Shown one piece after another: positions 37,501 through 51,197 of a DNA stretch of 64,000 bases; the first letter of the stretch is position 1, and every line of letters begins with the position of its first letter. The DNA is from Trichuris trichiura (lineage: Eukaryota > Nematoda > Enoplea > Trichinellida > Trichuridae). The translations under genes were made by a program, and so were the position numbers. Below the pieces are notes generated by a model. The model searched no databases and was not told where the DNA came from. It saw only the letters and a program-made list of their open reading frames with translations. The stretch lies in the NCBI GenBank assembly GCA_037903355.1, contig JBAJFE010000014.1, positions 4,712,001 through 4,776,000 on the forward strand, in the 5' to 3' direction.

Positions 37501-40500
37501 AGAATAGCTGCATAACGATGGACAAACAAATGCAGTTTTTTCCTCAATGCATTTTACCGTCATTAATAATTGCGAATGATGTATTTTATGCCGCCAGGCC
37601 ATGTTAGTCCCAATACTAAGCTCTGCATGTTGAAATGAGTTCTAAGGGCTAGTCCTACTTTAGAAGCATAAATGGCAAAGAAAAAGTTCATTATTGGTGG
37701 CAAGCACATAAAACTGCATGTTTACGAAGAAATAAGAGCAGTTCTACAGACTCAGCAAAAGTCTTCTTCCAAATGGTCTGTCTTTTTTGCCAACGATAAT
37801 CTCCAAACAGGACTAAAAAGTTTAAAATCTTTAGACATATAGAACAGAAAACCTAATACAAATGGAATCCTGTGATGAACTTGAACGATTTACTTTAATT
37901 AAAAAATGCTATAGCTTGAGATGACGATTTTAGTGCTGTCATTCGACTGTCGAAACGGCTGCACCTTCACATGAATGCTAGACCATTGTAGGCAACATTT
38001 TTTATTAGCGTAAGGCAGTTGAGCAACTTGTTTTAATGCATGTGTTAATAAAACGCTCATTTTCTTGTCTGCTCACCGTTTAGAAAGAGCTGCAGCATTT
38101 TTTAGCAGACCCTAAAAAATATGTGTCAGCTGTTTAAAATCTTTCAGAACAAAAGCGAATAGGCTGATGATTAAACTAGTCACGTCTCAAAAGCTTCTGT
38201 CGTTTCCCGATAAACAAATTATTTACATGAAAACATATACACTCGCTGTAAAAAGCCCAGTGTTCTAAAGGACTGATTAGACAAAAATAGGTCCGCAGAA
38301 ATTTTTCAGCAGCCATGCGAAGCTTTCCACACGTTCTGTTAACGAGCGTTTGCAAGACTCCGATGTTCAGTACAAAAATAAAAGTTTTCAAATTTTCGTA
38401 CGAAGTAGTAAACTGAAGGGCTTTGAGACCATTACAATGCATCTGCTCGGTTCACAGTGGCAGCCCAAATTCTGCATCATAAAACAGCCATTCGGTGTTA
38501 TAGTAGCATATCGGTATATTTAGTAAATTCACATATAAATCAATCTATAGATGTGTCCGTAAAAAGCCTTACATTACTGAAATTTGCATTATGTCCTTAT
38601 GTGAAAAGGACGAAGTATGGACAGATGAAGAGTCAAGGGAGACTGCCCAGGGGATTCTTAATAGGCTCAAAACGGCTAATTTATAGAAGTAAGAAAGCAG
38701 AGCAGAGTTGTAACCACTAATAATAATGATCAAAAAACGTTACTGAACGGGAAAAGTATACTTTATACTAATATGAGGTGCTAAAATAGATATATTTAAC
38801 ACACTGAAAAATAGGTTGCATTATAATCTCTAAAACGTTTTTTTAACTCTGAAGGGCTGTCAGAGCAGATGTGAATGATGTTCATTCCGTGCGTAATGCG
38901 CGTTATCCTACAACATAAAATAGAAACCTATTTTTTGTTGCGTTGATATTAATGATGTTTTTCTTTTACACATCACCTGCCAATTCCAAGTTCGCTCAGA
39001 TTCTCTTATAAATATCCTTGCCACGCTCTTAACACAAGCATCATTCACAACACATTGCATAGATTGTTCCCATAGTTTTCACTCCCTGTGGACGTCACGG
39101 TTTCATTTAACCGTCACGGAGGAAGGTTAATCAGTGCTTTGGTCTCATCATGAGCATCAAACTGTTACGTATTCTTTTAGTCGACAGCTCATCTAGTCGA
39201 GCGTTTGCAAAAAATTTGAAAGTCAGAAAAATCTCTTTCATGATGGTATATTTGCCTCAAACCCATAGCAATTCCCCATGGGCAAATAGCGTTTTGTGCA
39301 AACAAGGCGGCTCCCTGAATTGGAAACTCCTTAATTCTTAAAACACGCACAGTTAAATTAAGTTCCATTGAGCATGAGTTATACTACAACTGTGACATGC
39401 ATATTTTGAGAAAACTGGCGTCATACAGAATCACATAATAGTAACAGAGTATAAGAACTTGAAATTAGCACATTTACATGTCTTTCCAAAATAATTATAC
39501 AGTCAGATATAACACGCTGGCAATGGGGCTATTAATAAGCCCATTGGGATTCTTGCCTCATTACGAAACCCAGATGCTTAAGCGAATGCGTTATGATGGT
39601 AATAAACCAAAGAACTTACGGACCCGGTTGCAGCTGGCTTAAGTATAAATGCACTTGGTAATGCATCTTTCTGTGACAATTAAAAAGGATTAGCTTAACG
39701 AACCTGTAGAGCCACTTTTCAAATAATTTAATATGTGCATTCCTGGAAAATCTTGCGTTTTTTTGTATAACCACTTTTATCTCTCTCTCACCATCTGCCA
39801 AATTAGACTTATTGTTTTGCAGAAGGTGACATGTTAAAATAAATTCCTCTAAAAGCTCGGAGCGCCAGAAGACCAGTTCATATAAAAAAGTTAATGGAAA
39901 TTTGATAAGGAGAATTTTAATCTCGGTGCACATTGAAATGCTTCTATTTCTCAATTTTAAACGGGTGAAACGACTCATATGACCTTTTAGTTCTCAGTAA
40001 AACTCTTCCTTCTAGAACTCTGACAAAAGCAACGGTCGCCAAAGCACTATACATGGAAGGATTTTCACTACACATGCTTTTCGCTGTTTCTTCGTTTAAT
40101 CGTGCGAGAACTTTTCTTATTATGCCCACTTCAAAACAAAAGTAAGAGAGTAAGGTTACTTATATACCCAGCTGAAAGTTGAAATTTCAGCGTAATGCTT
40201 CTTCAACTTTTTAATAAAGCATTCCAATAAGCAAGTGCTCTATTTAAACCTATAGTCTCTGTGGCTATTGCTTTAAAGGGCCACCTTGACAAGCGTCAAG
40301 ACACTTTTACGTCGGTGAGCTTATCTAACGCTGCACGAGATTACCCGCGATATCCTTTAAAAACTGACCTGCTACATTTTAGTTAGGCGGCATCAGATAA
40401 ACTGTCAGCGGTAAAATATAGATAACTTTAAATTGTTAAACTATTTTGGAAGAATTCGAATGTCTGTTTAAGCAAACTGAAAATGGGTTCTGCATGAACT

Positions 40501-42481
40501 AAAATTACGGACAACATGTAGTCCTAAAGTTTGTCCGTGTTAGTATTTTCTTTCCTGTAATACTGTACTGCTCTGTATAATTTCTAAATCAGCAGATTAC
40601 CAGACAGCTTTAAGGAAAGTAGCGTTAAAATTTTAAATAGGTTTTAAGTAGCTTAGTTTAAAAACAAAGCTGTTAGAAGCTTTATTAGTTCATATTTATG
40701 TGATCAATTGGTAGCACCCCTTCGTTGCTCAGTTCTATCAGGTTCGTCAGTTTCCATGTTTTTGCATTTCTAGCTTTCTCACACACTGCCAGTGACACTT
40801 TGGCACCTGAAAACTTGCATTACCTATCCATCTTTTCGATGTCTTCTGACATGAGGCTGGCGTTGACAGATTGCAAATAGCATCGCCTTCGTGACATGGC
40901 AAATAACTGTGCCGCAAAACTTAACAAGTTCACTTTTGAAGTTTACTTCTAAAGATCTCAACTTAACTTTGAAATCGAAGGCATTAGCCTATGCGAAGAA
41001 CTGATCATGTCATTGCCGAAAACTTCTTTGCTTTCTGATGCAGAAGCTTAAAATTAGATTCCACTGAATGTCAGTATACATCATCAGTGATGAACATCGT
41101 CCTGTTGGCTTAAAGCTGCAAATGACGTCCTAACGTCAGATTCTTTCAAAGAACAACGGTACTTAGTCTCCTTTATCCAAACCCGTTGTTTCCATCACGC
41201 TGAGGTGCTTTTGCTCACGGTTAGAAATGAACTCATAATATTTGTCGATCGTTTAACTTCAAGTGCAAACAACGAGAACTTTGCTGTACTGTAATTGGAT
41301 ACTGCATTATCGTTACGCTGCTTAGTCAAATTATATTGTATTACTAATAATGCACTATGGCAACATAAATTACGCGCTTAAGCGTAATACCCTCTATACT
41401 GGACTGTCATTCATCTTTTTACCAAAGCTGATCTCCTTTCGGTCGCCTTATTAAAAGAATCTAGTTTAGTCTCTTATTTTTCGTTTAACAGTTGCTTAAG
41501 TTGACGAGAAACCTTGTCAGCTACGAGCGCAACGTCATCACGGGACGTCGTCACTGTTCGTCGTCCGCAGTGAACGAAAGCAAAATGGGAATCCAACAAT
41601 ATATTATCAATGAAACGGAATTGGATTAAATTGACTTGTCTTGAGGACCCAAAGCTTAACTTCAGGAAACAGTTCAATGCGCACACTCAGTTTGACCCAA
41701 CCTCTTTAAAGGTATAAAATGCTTTTATACACTCAGTCTGGTTTTTCTGCCCTCAAGCATATTAAAATAAATAGCAAAATCGCACCGCTTTGCAATTCTT
41801 ATAGCTGGTTAATTTTATACGACAGGACGCTATGGCTGTTGAACTTCGGATGCTTTTTAACGGGTCATTTGTTTTTCATTTGAAGTCATCACGTGATTGG
41901 TGTCCGCGGTAATGGTGGGTAATTGCGCATCGCTGACGGCAGAACAGTGTGATCCTGAGAGCTCGTTGTCTGTTTCATTTAACTGCTGAGAACAAAAAGA
42001 TAAAAGGATGGACGTCAATTCAATGAGAACTTCAAGTGAATATCTCATGGTTACTGAATACAAAATGACTGGAAATTCCACTGTAGCTTCTTGGATAATG
42101 CACCTCTGATTTTTGAGCGTAATATTTTAAGGCGATCAAACAAAATATAGGTTGCGCTTGTAGCATCTCATGACATCCTTTTTTCAAATGCAGCGGATAT
42201 GGTTTTCCAGTTAAAATTAATCATAGCAAAGGTGAAAATCTATAATTTAGTTTGCTATTTAACCTAAAGCCAGCGACTGCAATAACTATTTTGTTTCCTT
42301 TTAATAACTAGTTCACGCGCATTTCGGTAAATGTCAGGTGCTAATACTTCGTCCGCGGGGATAAATATTTATGCAGAAAAGGTGTTCTTGAATTAATATG
42401 TGTAAACTAATGTTTCCAGATGGAGGAGAATTCACTGACAGTAACTGTGCTGATTGCCCTTCTACAAATGTGAACAAAGAA
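34559..42481. other. Gene-poor region, no supported gene
   Basis: Apart from the candidate exon near 36.2-36.4 kb and an open stretch on the minus strand at 39944-40160 with no ATG start (downstream of a TATATAAG on that strand), nothing could be recognised. A perfect 12-bp stem hairpin (AGCTTGCTAA / TTAGCAAGCT) lies at 36041-36070. Confidence 0.4.
36202..36390 (+). other. Candidate coding exon of unknown family
   Basis: An open frame without ATG, preceded by an ACTAAATAG acceptor-like site. It encodes a hydrophilic, compositionally ordinary stretch (SENFIKNLASDEVVSNETLR, then WLLLETDERDIHGREH). It looks more protein-like than its surroundings, but no partner exons or family were recognised. 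It could be a decayed transposon exon. Confidence 0.25.
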
Positions 42482-43496
42482 TATTGTACGTGTTTCATTA
42501 ATCACACTTTGCGATTCCTTTCAGATCATGCATAAATAAGTGACGCAATATGCGTTGCTTATTTGGGCTAAAAACTTCAATTAATACCATGGTAGACTAC
42601 TGAGAATAAAATTTCTAATTCACATGTGACTAAATAGGTTGAACTGATCTCCATAGTTTGCATGGAAATCGCCAGAACAACGTGATCGAAGACTTCTTCA
42701 CTCAAAGCACGTGGTCTTCTAGAAAACGGCGGAATTTGAGAGCAGATCGAAGTCCAGATAAATGGCGTTTATAAAAGTGCTCCTTGCCTCCTTATTTCAT
42801 TAAACACTTTTTGTCACTGGAGCTGTCAGGAAGTTTGTAGCTGACTTCGTAGCAAACACGTTTTTGGTTGCACCGACAAGTAAAATACCCTTACCTAAGC
42901 AAGGAGAAATAACCAAACTAGGGAACAAGGGGGCAGAAAGTGCAGCGTTGATTGTAGAGGAGAAGAGAAAAACAAAAAGCTCACGGCATATTCTCACCAT
43001 GGGCCTGATTTATCTTTCATAATTTCTTATACTACGTTGCCTAAACAGGGCGGAGAAATAAATATTTAGTTATTGGTAGATACGAATCAACTTTTCACTC
43101 ATTTCCCACTAGATATTAGAAGTTAAAGCTCCATTTCTGCCTCACTGCTGACAGACGAAAAAGCTCTTTCCGCAGGCAAAACATCGTTAATTCTCGCCAT
43201 GTGATTTCTGTTTGTCGAAAATATGGTTTATACCAGCGAGTAGTAGCAGTTGCGCATTCACAAACCCATAGACAGCAAAGGGCATTTGATAAGAACTGTA
43301 TAAAATTCATTACTACTTTTACAAGCAACAAGTTACGTCATCCCATGTTCAACTTCATTTCTTTCAATTAAGAAATGCATTGTACACAGATAAACTTCAT
43401 TGACTGAAACAACATTTTAGGGTTATGCATGATCTGAAAGGAATCGCAAAGTGTGATTAATGAAACACGTACAATGAATACAACATTTTAGGGTTA
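42482..43496. repeat. Inverted copy of a 53-bp segment with flanking direct repeats
   Basis: The sequence from ATTGTACGTGTTTCATTAAT to TCAGATCATGCATAA at about 42482-42534 reappears, perfectly reverse-complemented, at 43423-43475. The inserted copy lies between two 16-bp direct repeats CAACATTTTAGGGTTA (43410-43425 and 43481-43496). Confidence 0.8.
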
Positions 43497-43898
43497 AGGT
43501 TAATTTTAATTAATCATTTAAGAAACTGTGCGATTGCAGACCCCTTCTCAGACGTAGGCATGATTTCAGACCGCTAGCCACGGTACAGCTTCCCCAGCCG
43601 CGATCAACTTCCAAAGGCATGTAAGACAACGCATGAAGCCTGTAAGCAATGACGACAAGAACACCTTTGCTGTGCACTGTGGTATGCTGCGTCAGTCAAA
43701 ACAATTACGCTAAAAGATTTGATTCAAACGCACTATTTATCTTTCAAGTGTAATAATTGTTTCTGAGGATTTTCTCTACCTTATTCTTTCCGAGTGAGAT
43801 TTAATGTACGCTAACAGTTAAGCTGAGTTATTAAGACAAAGAAATTCATCACCTCAGATTCAAAAATTGGGCCTTCCTGAAGAACAACAAACCAAGAA

Positions 43899-44672
43899 TT
43901 GCAGACGGAAGTTTCACGTATTAGCACTAGCTGCACAGCTTGCTGCTCCTTTGCTTGTTTGAGAAATAATTTTCAGAAGGATGAGAAAAGGAAAACATGG
44001 CTGAGGTCAAAAAATAAGAAACCCGGACAAAGAAACAATGCATCACTAAAGCAAAAATTTAAAATCTGCAGGCTGAAGCTACAGCAGGCCTTTATCAGGG
44101 ATGAAAACCTAAAAGGTCTGAATAATTCATGTTTTTCCAAAGTGCTTCCAACAAACTACTGAGTTCATTATTCGCGACGATACCGTAACTCTACAATTCG
44201 CATCGATAAGTCAATGTGTGAAACCTTCAAAGAGTATATCGGAGCCCCAGCGCAGTTGCGAATTATGGCTTTACGCATGCATCATTTCGCTGATAAAGGA
44301 AAATCAAGAAATCCCTTTAAGTACTTCGCCGTCTCGTTAATAAAAGCCAAGACAGAGGAGATAAGCGGTCTGACTTACCAAGTTGTCCACACTATAGTGT
44401 TTCAATTGATAACCGCAAAGCTCACTTATACAAACAAGCGTGAATCATATCCTGTCCCCATTTGGTGCTGTTGGCTAGTGATTCTGAAGAGGGCGTTAGA
44501 AGATTCAAGATTCGCAGTGGGAGCTCCAGGGGGCGGTAGAAGGCTAAGAAAGCGGACAGGTGGCGGATCTGAGACTACTTCGCTGAACAAAAGTTCATAC
44601 GTCTGTCCACATGAGAAATCCACAATGCGAACAGGGACACTGGTAAGAACAGTTGGAAAATCCCCGTTGTAA
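43899..44672 (+). pseudogene. Coding-like block, two successive frames broken by a stop
   Basis: Frames 43899-44162 and 44214-44672, both plus. The first has a basic, coiled-coil-like segment (KQKFKICRLKLQQAFIRDEN) ending LNNSCFSKVLP; the second begins CETFKEYIGAPAQLRIMALR. The layout is reminiscent of the linker region of a transposase, but no family could be assigned. Probably a decayed mobile-element or host gene; confidence is low. Confidence 0.25.
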
Positions 44673-47246
44673 ATCGAAACTTACTGCTTTGAGAATTAGA
44701 TTTTTCCATTTAATGCTAATAAGCTGGCTCTTTCCTAAACCTTTCTCTGGCGCAGAAACAAGATAACAAGTCTGAAAAAATCTGAATAAGTCTGCAAAAA
44801 TCTGAATAAAAAACGCCTATTGCTACCGCAATATTTACACATCATTTTTGCCAAATTTCGTTCTTGTATCCACCCTGACCTCAAAGGACCATCTGACAAA
44901 TAAAACAGTTCTACGTCCGCTATGCCTATGCATCATTCCACAGGTGACAGCTGCTCATCAACAGTTTCAGCGTAGAGCTGATCCCTTTTTAAACCCTGCT
45001 GCTAAGGAAACGATGCTTAGTTCCTGCTCCTCTGCTTAATAATCTGCTAAAGCAGTAATGCAGAAGCATCTGCCCGATATTGTTTCCCTTTTCCAGCTTC
45101 GAGGATGCCGTCTCCCCTGGACTTAAACGCAATCTGAGAATAGAAAAAGATAGTACACGGTAAAGAGATGTCCATCAACAAAGCCAGCATCTTGGGTTTC
45201 TGTTATTTATGAGAAAGATAATGGCATCATCAATGAATTTGTGCAGAATTGCTTAGATTGTGAGAAGAAACAGGTCAAGTAGAACAACTTCTATAGATAA
45301 CGTAAGACTGGAATAGTGATACCAGGAGCTTTCACCTCGTCTTTGACAACTAGAGAACGGGTTCAAACTATGGGGACAATCGAAGAAGCTAAACATTCTA
45401 CAGGGAACCCGTTTTCCATAAAATCCTGTGATTCTTTGGTACGATATCGCTCCTTTTAGCTTTACCGCTCTGGGAGGGGCGGAGGGATGACATTGCTCAT
45501 CCCCATGAAATCGCCATCTGAGCACTTGTGGCCCTCTTTCTCTATCACTGTGCTGAAGTGAGGCGCATAACCCCAACATCAGTCTTCCACCCGCCAAAAC
45601 AGCAACGCTGATGGTGGGAGCAGAACCTTAGCCTATGGTCGGCAGCGAAAAGCAATGCTTCTTCTTGTTTCAGCAACACGCGTCCATGCGCTGGTCGTCG
45701 CAAAAGAGGATACAGCTGTTTCGCAATGCTTTTCAGAGTTACTATGCTTTGACGGACTACGCAAGAGCTCGCTTAGAGAGTGGGGATTTCTTGACGAAAT
45801 AGTTGTTCTTTGCTAATGGCTGCTGCTAGTGCTGATGCGGGGAAAGCTAGCTGTCTGCCTGGGCTGACTGACGAGTAGATCGAACGATAGCGCAGTGACC
45901 AATCGTCTTTAAAATAATAAGGTTTAGTTAGTCCACGATTTGCAGCAACTTTCAAGGACTATGTCTTTCTGAACGCCCTGCAAGTCAAGATATCACCGTT
46001 TGTCACTTTGCTTAACTGTCCTGTCCCGCTGAAATCTGTCAGGAAGTTTTTTTGCGGTGGTATTTGAACTGAACCGATGGGGCTCAGCTCAAAAACTAAC
46101 CGGCCAAAGCATGCCTGTTGCAGAGTCGCAACGAACAACTGTTGCTGTTCGGATATTGCCCACCTGCTAGTTCAATGCCGCCATGGTTTCTCTAAAATGC
46201 CAACAGGCAGGAACTAAGGTTGCTTGCAAAGGATAACGTGAAGGAACGCCATAATTAGTGTATACTCTTCGTGGTTACGACTGTGCTCCGTAAAGCAGTT
46301 CCAAGAGAAGAGAACAAATTGAGTTTCGAAGGTGTTAATATCCGCAATACTTCAAAGGCTCATGACAAGATGTAAGCAGAATTTTAGGGGACTGACGCAA
46401 GTTTTCAAAGAATTTATACTGTAAAATAAAATTAGATGGTATTTTCGTGCTTCGAGAAACATCTTTCGTAAAAGGTTAGTCGATGCGGCAGACTTCATTA
46501 TTGAGTTATTTAATCAAATTGATTCAGTCAGCTTAAATGTACAATATTATTTGTTTAAAAAAATGCATGCTTCAGTTGAAGCACTCTTATTGCAAAAAGC
46601 GAATCATGGAGACGACCTAAACCTTCAGGGAGTAGTTGTATCTTCCCTGATGAAAAGCTCTTGCATCAGCGCTGTTGAGTCCTTCTGATGTTAGTTGGTG
46701 GACGCTGAATTGTCTGAAGCAAATTATTTAAATAAGGCGTGAACGAAGTTTGCTGCACTGACTGACTTTGCAGGAAAGACTTCAATGTTAGCAGTTAGCT
46801 CTGCTTGAGAGCATACCATCTACGGCTTTGAAGTTAACGTCAACCCTCTCAGGTCCCGTTGTTGCTTTATCATCGAAGTCAATGTAAGACAGCAAATTCT
46901 TTCTGAACGCGTCAAACTTGTTTGTGGGAGCCCATAGTAACAATGATAAGTATCCTTATTGTTTTTTATGCGGATATAGCGTAGCCAGTGATATCAATTG
47001 ACCGTGCGCCATGGTGAAGAAGGGACCCATTCTTCTCCAAAAAGCTCCGCGTACTTTTGACTTTAATAGAAAACTGCTATCTTAGTGTAAATAACAATGA
47101 AGTTCGAAAATCTTCCATCAAAAATGTTGCGTTTTTAAGACGGTGAGTTTAAATCCAAAATATCACCGGAAGCAGTGGCGTTTGTAGGAACAAAGGTCAT
47201 TCAGACAAAATGGGTATGCAGCAGTAAAGAAGCACTTATTTCGATT
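44673..47246. other. Intergenic region, no supported gene
   Basis: Short frames only. A stretch at 45210-45280 encodes INEFVQNCLDCEKKQ, faintly like an integrase zinc-binding segment, without support on either side. Confidence 0.35.
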
Positions 47247-47260
47247 AATAAGGTAAGTTA

Positions 47261-47568
47261 GATAATCTATGGCTTTTCTGGTTTTTGTCTGTGTTGGTAT
47301 CTGTAATTAAATGAAACAATTGCTCTACCAACGAATGGATGAGCCGTTATTAGGAAAAATTCAGAAACAATACAAATCCTGAAAAATGAATAGATGAGCG
47401 ATTATTAGGAATAATTCAGAGATTTCCCTAATGATCGCTCATCCTTTCGTTGGTAGAGCAATTGCTTCGTTTAATTACAGAGAACACCGCAGACAAAAAC
47501 GGGAAAAGCCGTAGAAGATCTACCATACCATGAAACATCATCCCGTTACGAAGCATCCTGCGTTTAGG
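47261..47568. mobile_element. Inverted terminal-repeat element D2
   Basis: A relative of D1: arms share CTACCAACGAATGGATGAGC and complement, GGGAAAAGCCGTAGAAGA at the right, and the right-hand extension CATCATCCCGTTACGAAGCA. Flanks AATAAGGTAAGTTA (47247-47260) and AATAAAGTAAGCTA (47569-47582) form a 14-bp target duplication with two transitions. The centre is rearranged by a short internal duplication (GAGCGATTATTAGGAATAATTC). Confidence 0.68.
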
Positions 47569-47582
47569 AATAAAGTAAGCTA

Positions 47583-50351
47583 CAGTAAAGCATTCAATTT
47601 TGGAATTTCATTTGATTACTCATTCATCTGTGTTAATCATGTAATTGCTTTACTTCCATTCGTCTCAGCCACTAAAGTTCACGTGCTCCTGCAAGATGTG
47701 GTGAAAGGACACTTATTCTACACAAATCTTTAATTTAAAAAGAGCAAAACAGAGCTTTCTGTATTGTCTGATTCCGTCTTCAGCATCTAAATCAGGTAGT
47801 ACTGTTGGTAGTTAGGTACGGGAGACGCCTGATAAAGGTAGGTGAGATCACATCTAATCTCGACCGTACTGTTTTTTCGCTTGTTGTAGAAGTGCATCGA
47901 AAATGTAGGCAGTGGGGCTTTAGCAGCGAGTTAAAATTACCACTACTGACCATATGTCGCTGGCTAACACCCCCTATCTCTGTTCATGTTTTTCTTGTGG
48001 CGAATGCGCAAGGCCTTTTTCATCTTTCTGATGCGGCTGTCAGGTTCCTGGCAAACTCTGTTAATGCAATTTTCACCAGGGAAGAAAAATTTCGTTGCGT
48101 GTTCCACAATCGTTGATGATACCCTCGTCTCTTCCATTACCTTGAGAATACTTTTGTGATGGTCGATCTCTACTAGCCATGATTTCTCTCCGCTGCGGTT
48201 TCACAACATTTCTGTAGGTATTCAAGTTTACCTGGTGTAGTTTGAATTTAAAGTGTACTGTATGCCCTGTTTTTCTGAAGTAGGTAGCCCCTCAACCGCA
48301 TGTAATGTCGTAGTCAGTCTCTCCAGTTTCTGTTCTGGTAGTTTTGACCTTGTCTAACGGCAGGATAAGACGCAAGTTTAAGTGGCTTCTAAACAGTACA
48401 CAGACATAGCGATTAGATAAAAATGAATTGGACTGAAACTCCTAACGTCACTGATGACAGAACAAGTACAGTTTCGAACCATACGAAAAAATTTGTTCTG
48501 CACCTTCTGTAGCGGTTTGCTCATTCATTCGTTGGGATAACAGCTGCGGAGCTTAACTGCAGACATTCATGGCAACCAAAAAACTAGCAAACGTTACGAA
48601 CAGAAAATCGCATTGAATCTACGTTTCTCATCAACTTTTGAGGTTTTCCTCCCTGACATCCGGTATGGCAGGAACAATTGGGTCATAGTTCTTCGTTGCT
48701 ACCTTTTCCTAACTCTGATGCACTTAATCCTCCAATCCAGTTGTCGACAGCCACATCAGTTTCCTTGGAAAGTCATTATGCGTCAGAGCCCTGTAGTTAT
48801 GGGGTAGCCCTTCTTGTAGGAATTCTGTGCCACAAAGATTAACTGCACGATCTCTCACCTCCTAGCATCATACTCAACTGATGATTGCAAAGAAAGTTCA
48901 GATACCTGTCTGAATGTGTGGGCTTTTAGCGCCTTTGCTTTAAAAAGTGACTTCTCACATGTTCCCTAGCTGGAAAAGTACAAAAAAATCAGGACTGGGG
49001 CAAATGACTGTTTACTCGTAAGCAATAAGCAACAATGGAGCAAAGCTGACAATAAGCAGTGTTAAAATATGAATAATACTGTATGTAGGCTATTTATCCA
49101 AGTGTGATATACGCGAAAGTACGAATCCTATGGCACAGGATCTGGGTAACAAGTTCCACCCTTTTATGAGAGTGCTTATTAAGGGAGTAACTCCCAAAAT
49201 TAAACCCTCTATCGCGAAACGAGTTCAAAGCCGCTTACGGGGGCAACATAGCTTGTCTTCCGCTCATTTATAAAATAAGTGACATCATACCTCGAAAGGA
49301 ACGGAGATCCATTAGAGTCACTTCTGTTAACGTTTCATTACGCTTAGCTAGAGGCGAACAGCAGTAGGAGTACGCATAGAAATCAGTGCTTTGACGTTTT
49401 CACACAGTGTTTCTTTATTGCAATAAAATAAAAGTAGAGTTTTTCAATCAGAGAAACGATTTATTTCTAGCGTGTTCGCTCAGGCATCCCTTCAACATCT
49501 GCTACTAGTTATCGCTACTCCTTTCCATTGCTAATAGTTCTTATCGCTATTCATTTCTTCGCGTAATTCACACGCGTGTAATTAGCACATTTACCGAAAG
49601 CTATATAAACACGAAACTTCCAAGTGAAAACGTTCTCTCCGTTGACGGAGGGCGACAAACTATTCCTGTTGCACGCGTACTAAAAACAGATCAGCAATTT
49701 CTGAACTTGGCTGGTTCTGTCGTCAGCGTAAGGTGGTATGGTAAACCTTATGATAAAGCATTTCTTTTTTGGCAAACTTCAGAGCCCTTATGAAAGGATC
49801 AATTTCAATCCAACCTTCTTTGCTGCTCTCTTTCGCAGAGCCATTGCCTGCATTGTTCCAACATACAGATTTTTTTTGGCGTTTGCCTTAGAGGTTTGCT
49901 TCATCGAAGCTAAAAATTAGATCGAGGCAGTAACTGTACTAGTTAATCAAGCTTTATTCTTCTAATGGAATTTCTCACGAAGCGACAACGACTGCGCTTG
50001 TTCCTTCGCTGAAGAATGAGCATTGCGAAAACATATCGACTTTGGAAAGGCAAAACCATTCACTTCTGGCGTTAAAAAAAGGAACTTCATCAAGACTTGT
50101 TGACTGCTTCATAAAATATACATAAATAGCTAATGTTTGCTGGTAGACGGCGAGAAACGTTGTTCTGTTCATTTGGGTTTTTAACCAAACACCGAGTAGT
50201 TTTTCCATTTTTAGAATACAGTCGACCCTTGCTATCCGCGTCAATTCGTCCTGAACTTATCGCATTAGATTGAATTTCTTGCATTGAACATAGAACAACT
50301 TGTGTTTAACCTATGCACTTCATCTGTCAATCTTCAAACTCTTTTCGAATT
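47583..50351. other. Intergenic region, nothing recognised
   Basis: Frames such as 47805-48116 and 48613-48807 show no family signature. Confidence 0.4.
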
Positions 50352-50448
50352 ACTTCAAATTACTGAAAATGTGGTTTCTTCGTACGGGACCGTATGTTTT
50401 CATAATGCAAAAGCTTTATTACGGAATAATTCCCGTTTAACTCGTGTT

Positions 50449-50492
50449 AACTCCGGAGCTTTCGGGTCGACCGAGACCCGTCTTCAGCGGTT
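50449..50492 (-). ncRNA. Hammerhead ribozyme motif (A left)
   Basis: Minus strand: AACCG, CTGAAGA (N7 = A allowed), stem II GGGTC/GACCC, GAAA, GCTC, CGG-AG-TT. Helix I: CCG/CGG, a 2-nt bulge, AA/TT. The cleavage dinucleotide is UC. It lies in sense, downstream of the endonuclease ORF end on this arm. Confidence 0.78.
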
Positions 50493-51153
50493 GTGAATTA
50501 TGGATATAAATTGTGCGCGTGACTTGAGTCTTCTGTCGTTTCTATGGTTTAAAGCGGGTGTTTAAAAGTTCTCTGTTGGTGGTTTTCTGTTTGTATGGTG
50601 TGTAATTTGTCCGTTTTTCGCATTCTTTCATGTGCGGTGATTATTTCTTCTTCCACTTGCTCCATGTGTTCTTGTATCACGTCCAATTATTGAGCAGCAG
50701 TCGTAACGCGTCACGATATTTGTCCAAATTTCACTTACGTCTGCTCCTTGGTCGTGGTTGTATGTTTGGTTGTGTCTTATGTAAAGGGCTTCTTTAATTC
50801 TTCTTAAAGTAGGTTCTTTTCATAACATAAGACTAACGAAGCCCTTTAGATAAGACACAACCAAACATACAACCGCGACACATACAACCGCGACTAAGGA
50901 GCAGACGTAAGTGAAGTTTGGACAAATATCGTGACGCGTTACGACTGCTGCTCAATAATTGGACGTGATACAAGAACACATGGAGCAAGTGGAAGAAGAA
51001 ATAATCACCGCACATGAAAGGAATGCGAAAAACGGACAAATTACACACCATACAAACAGAAAACCACCAACAGAGAACTCTAAAACACCCGCTTTAAACC
51101 ATAGAAACGACAGAAGACTCAAGTCACGCGCACAATTTATATCCATAATTCAC

Positions 51154-51197
51154 AACCGCTGAAGACAGGTCTCGGTCGACCCGAAAGCTCCGGAGTT
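51154..51197 (+). ncRNA. Hammerhead ribozyme motif (A right)
   Basis: Plus strand mirror of the left copy: AACCG, CTGAAGA 51159-51165, stem II GGTC/GACC, GAAA 51183-51186, GCTC, CGG-AG-TT. The short frame upstream in the same arm stops inside the core (TGA of CTGAAGA). Confidence 0.76.

Noticed and set aside
39944..40129. Minus-strand frame beginning VGIIRKVLARLNEE
   Set aside because: It starts at GTG, lacks an upstream ATG in frame, shows no family match and no convincing partner exon.
45200..45290. Integrase zinc-binding-like FVQNCLDCEKKQ
   Set aside because: One short phrase only; the HH half and the catalytic core are absent nearby.
45340..45400. GGGTTCAAACT resembling a tRNA B box
   Set aside because: No A box at the right distance and no cloverleaf can be drawn.
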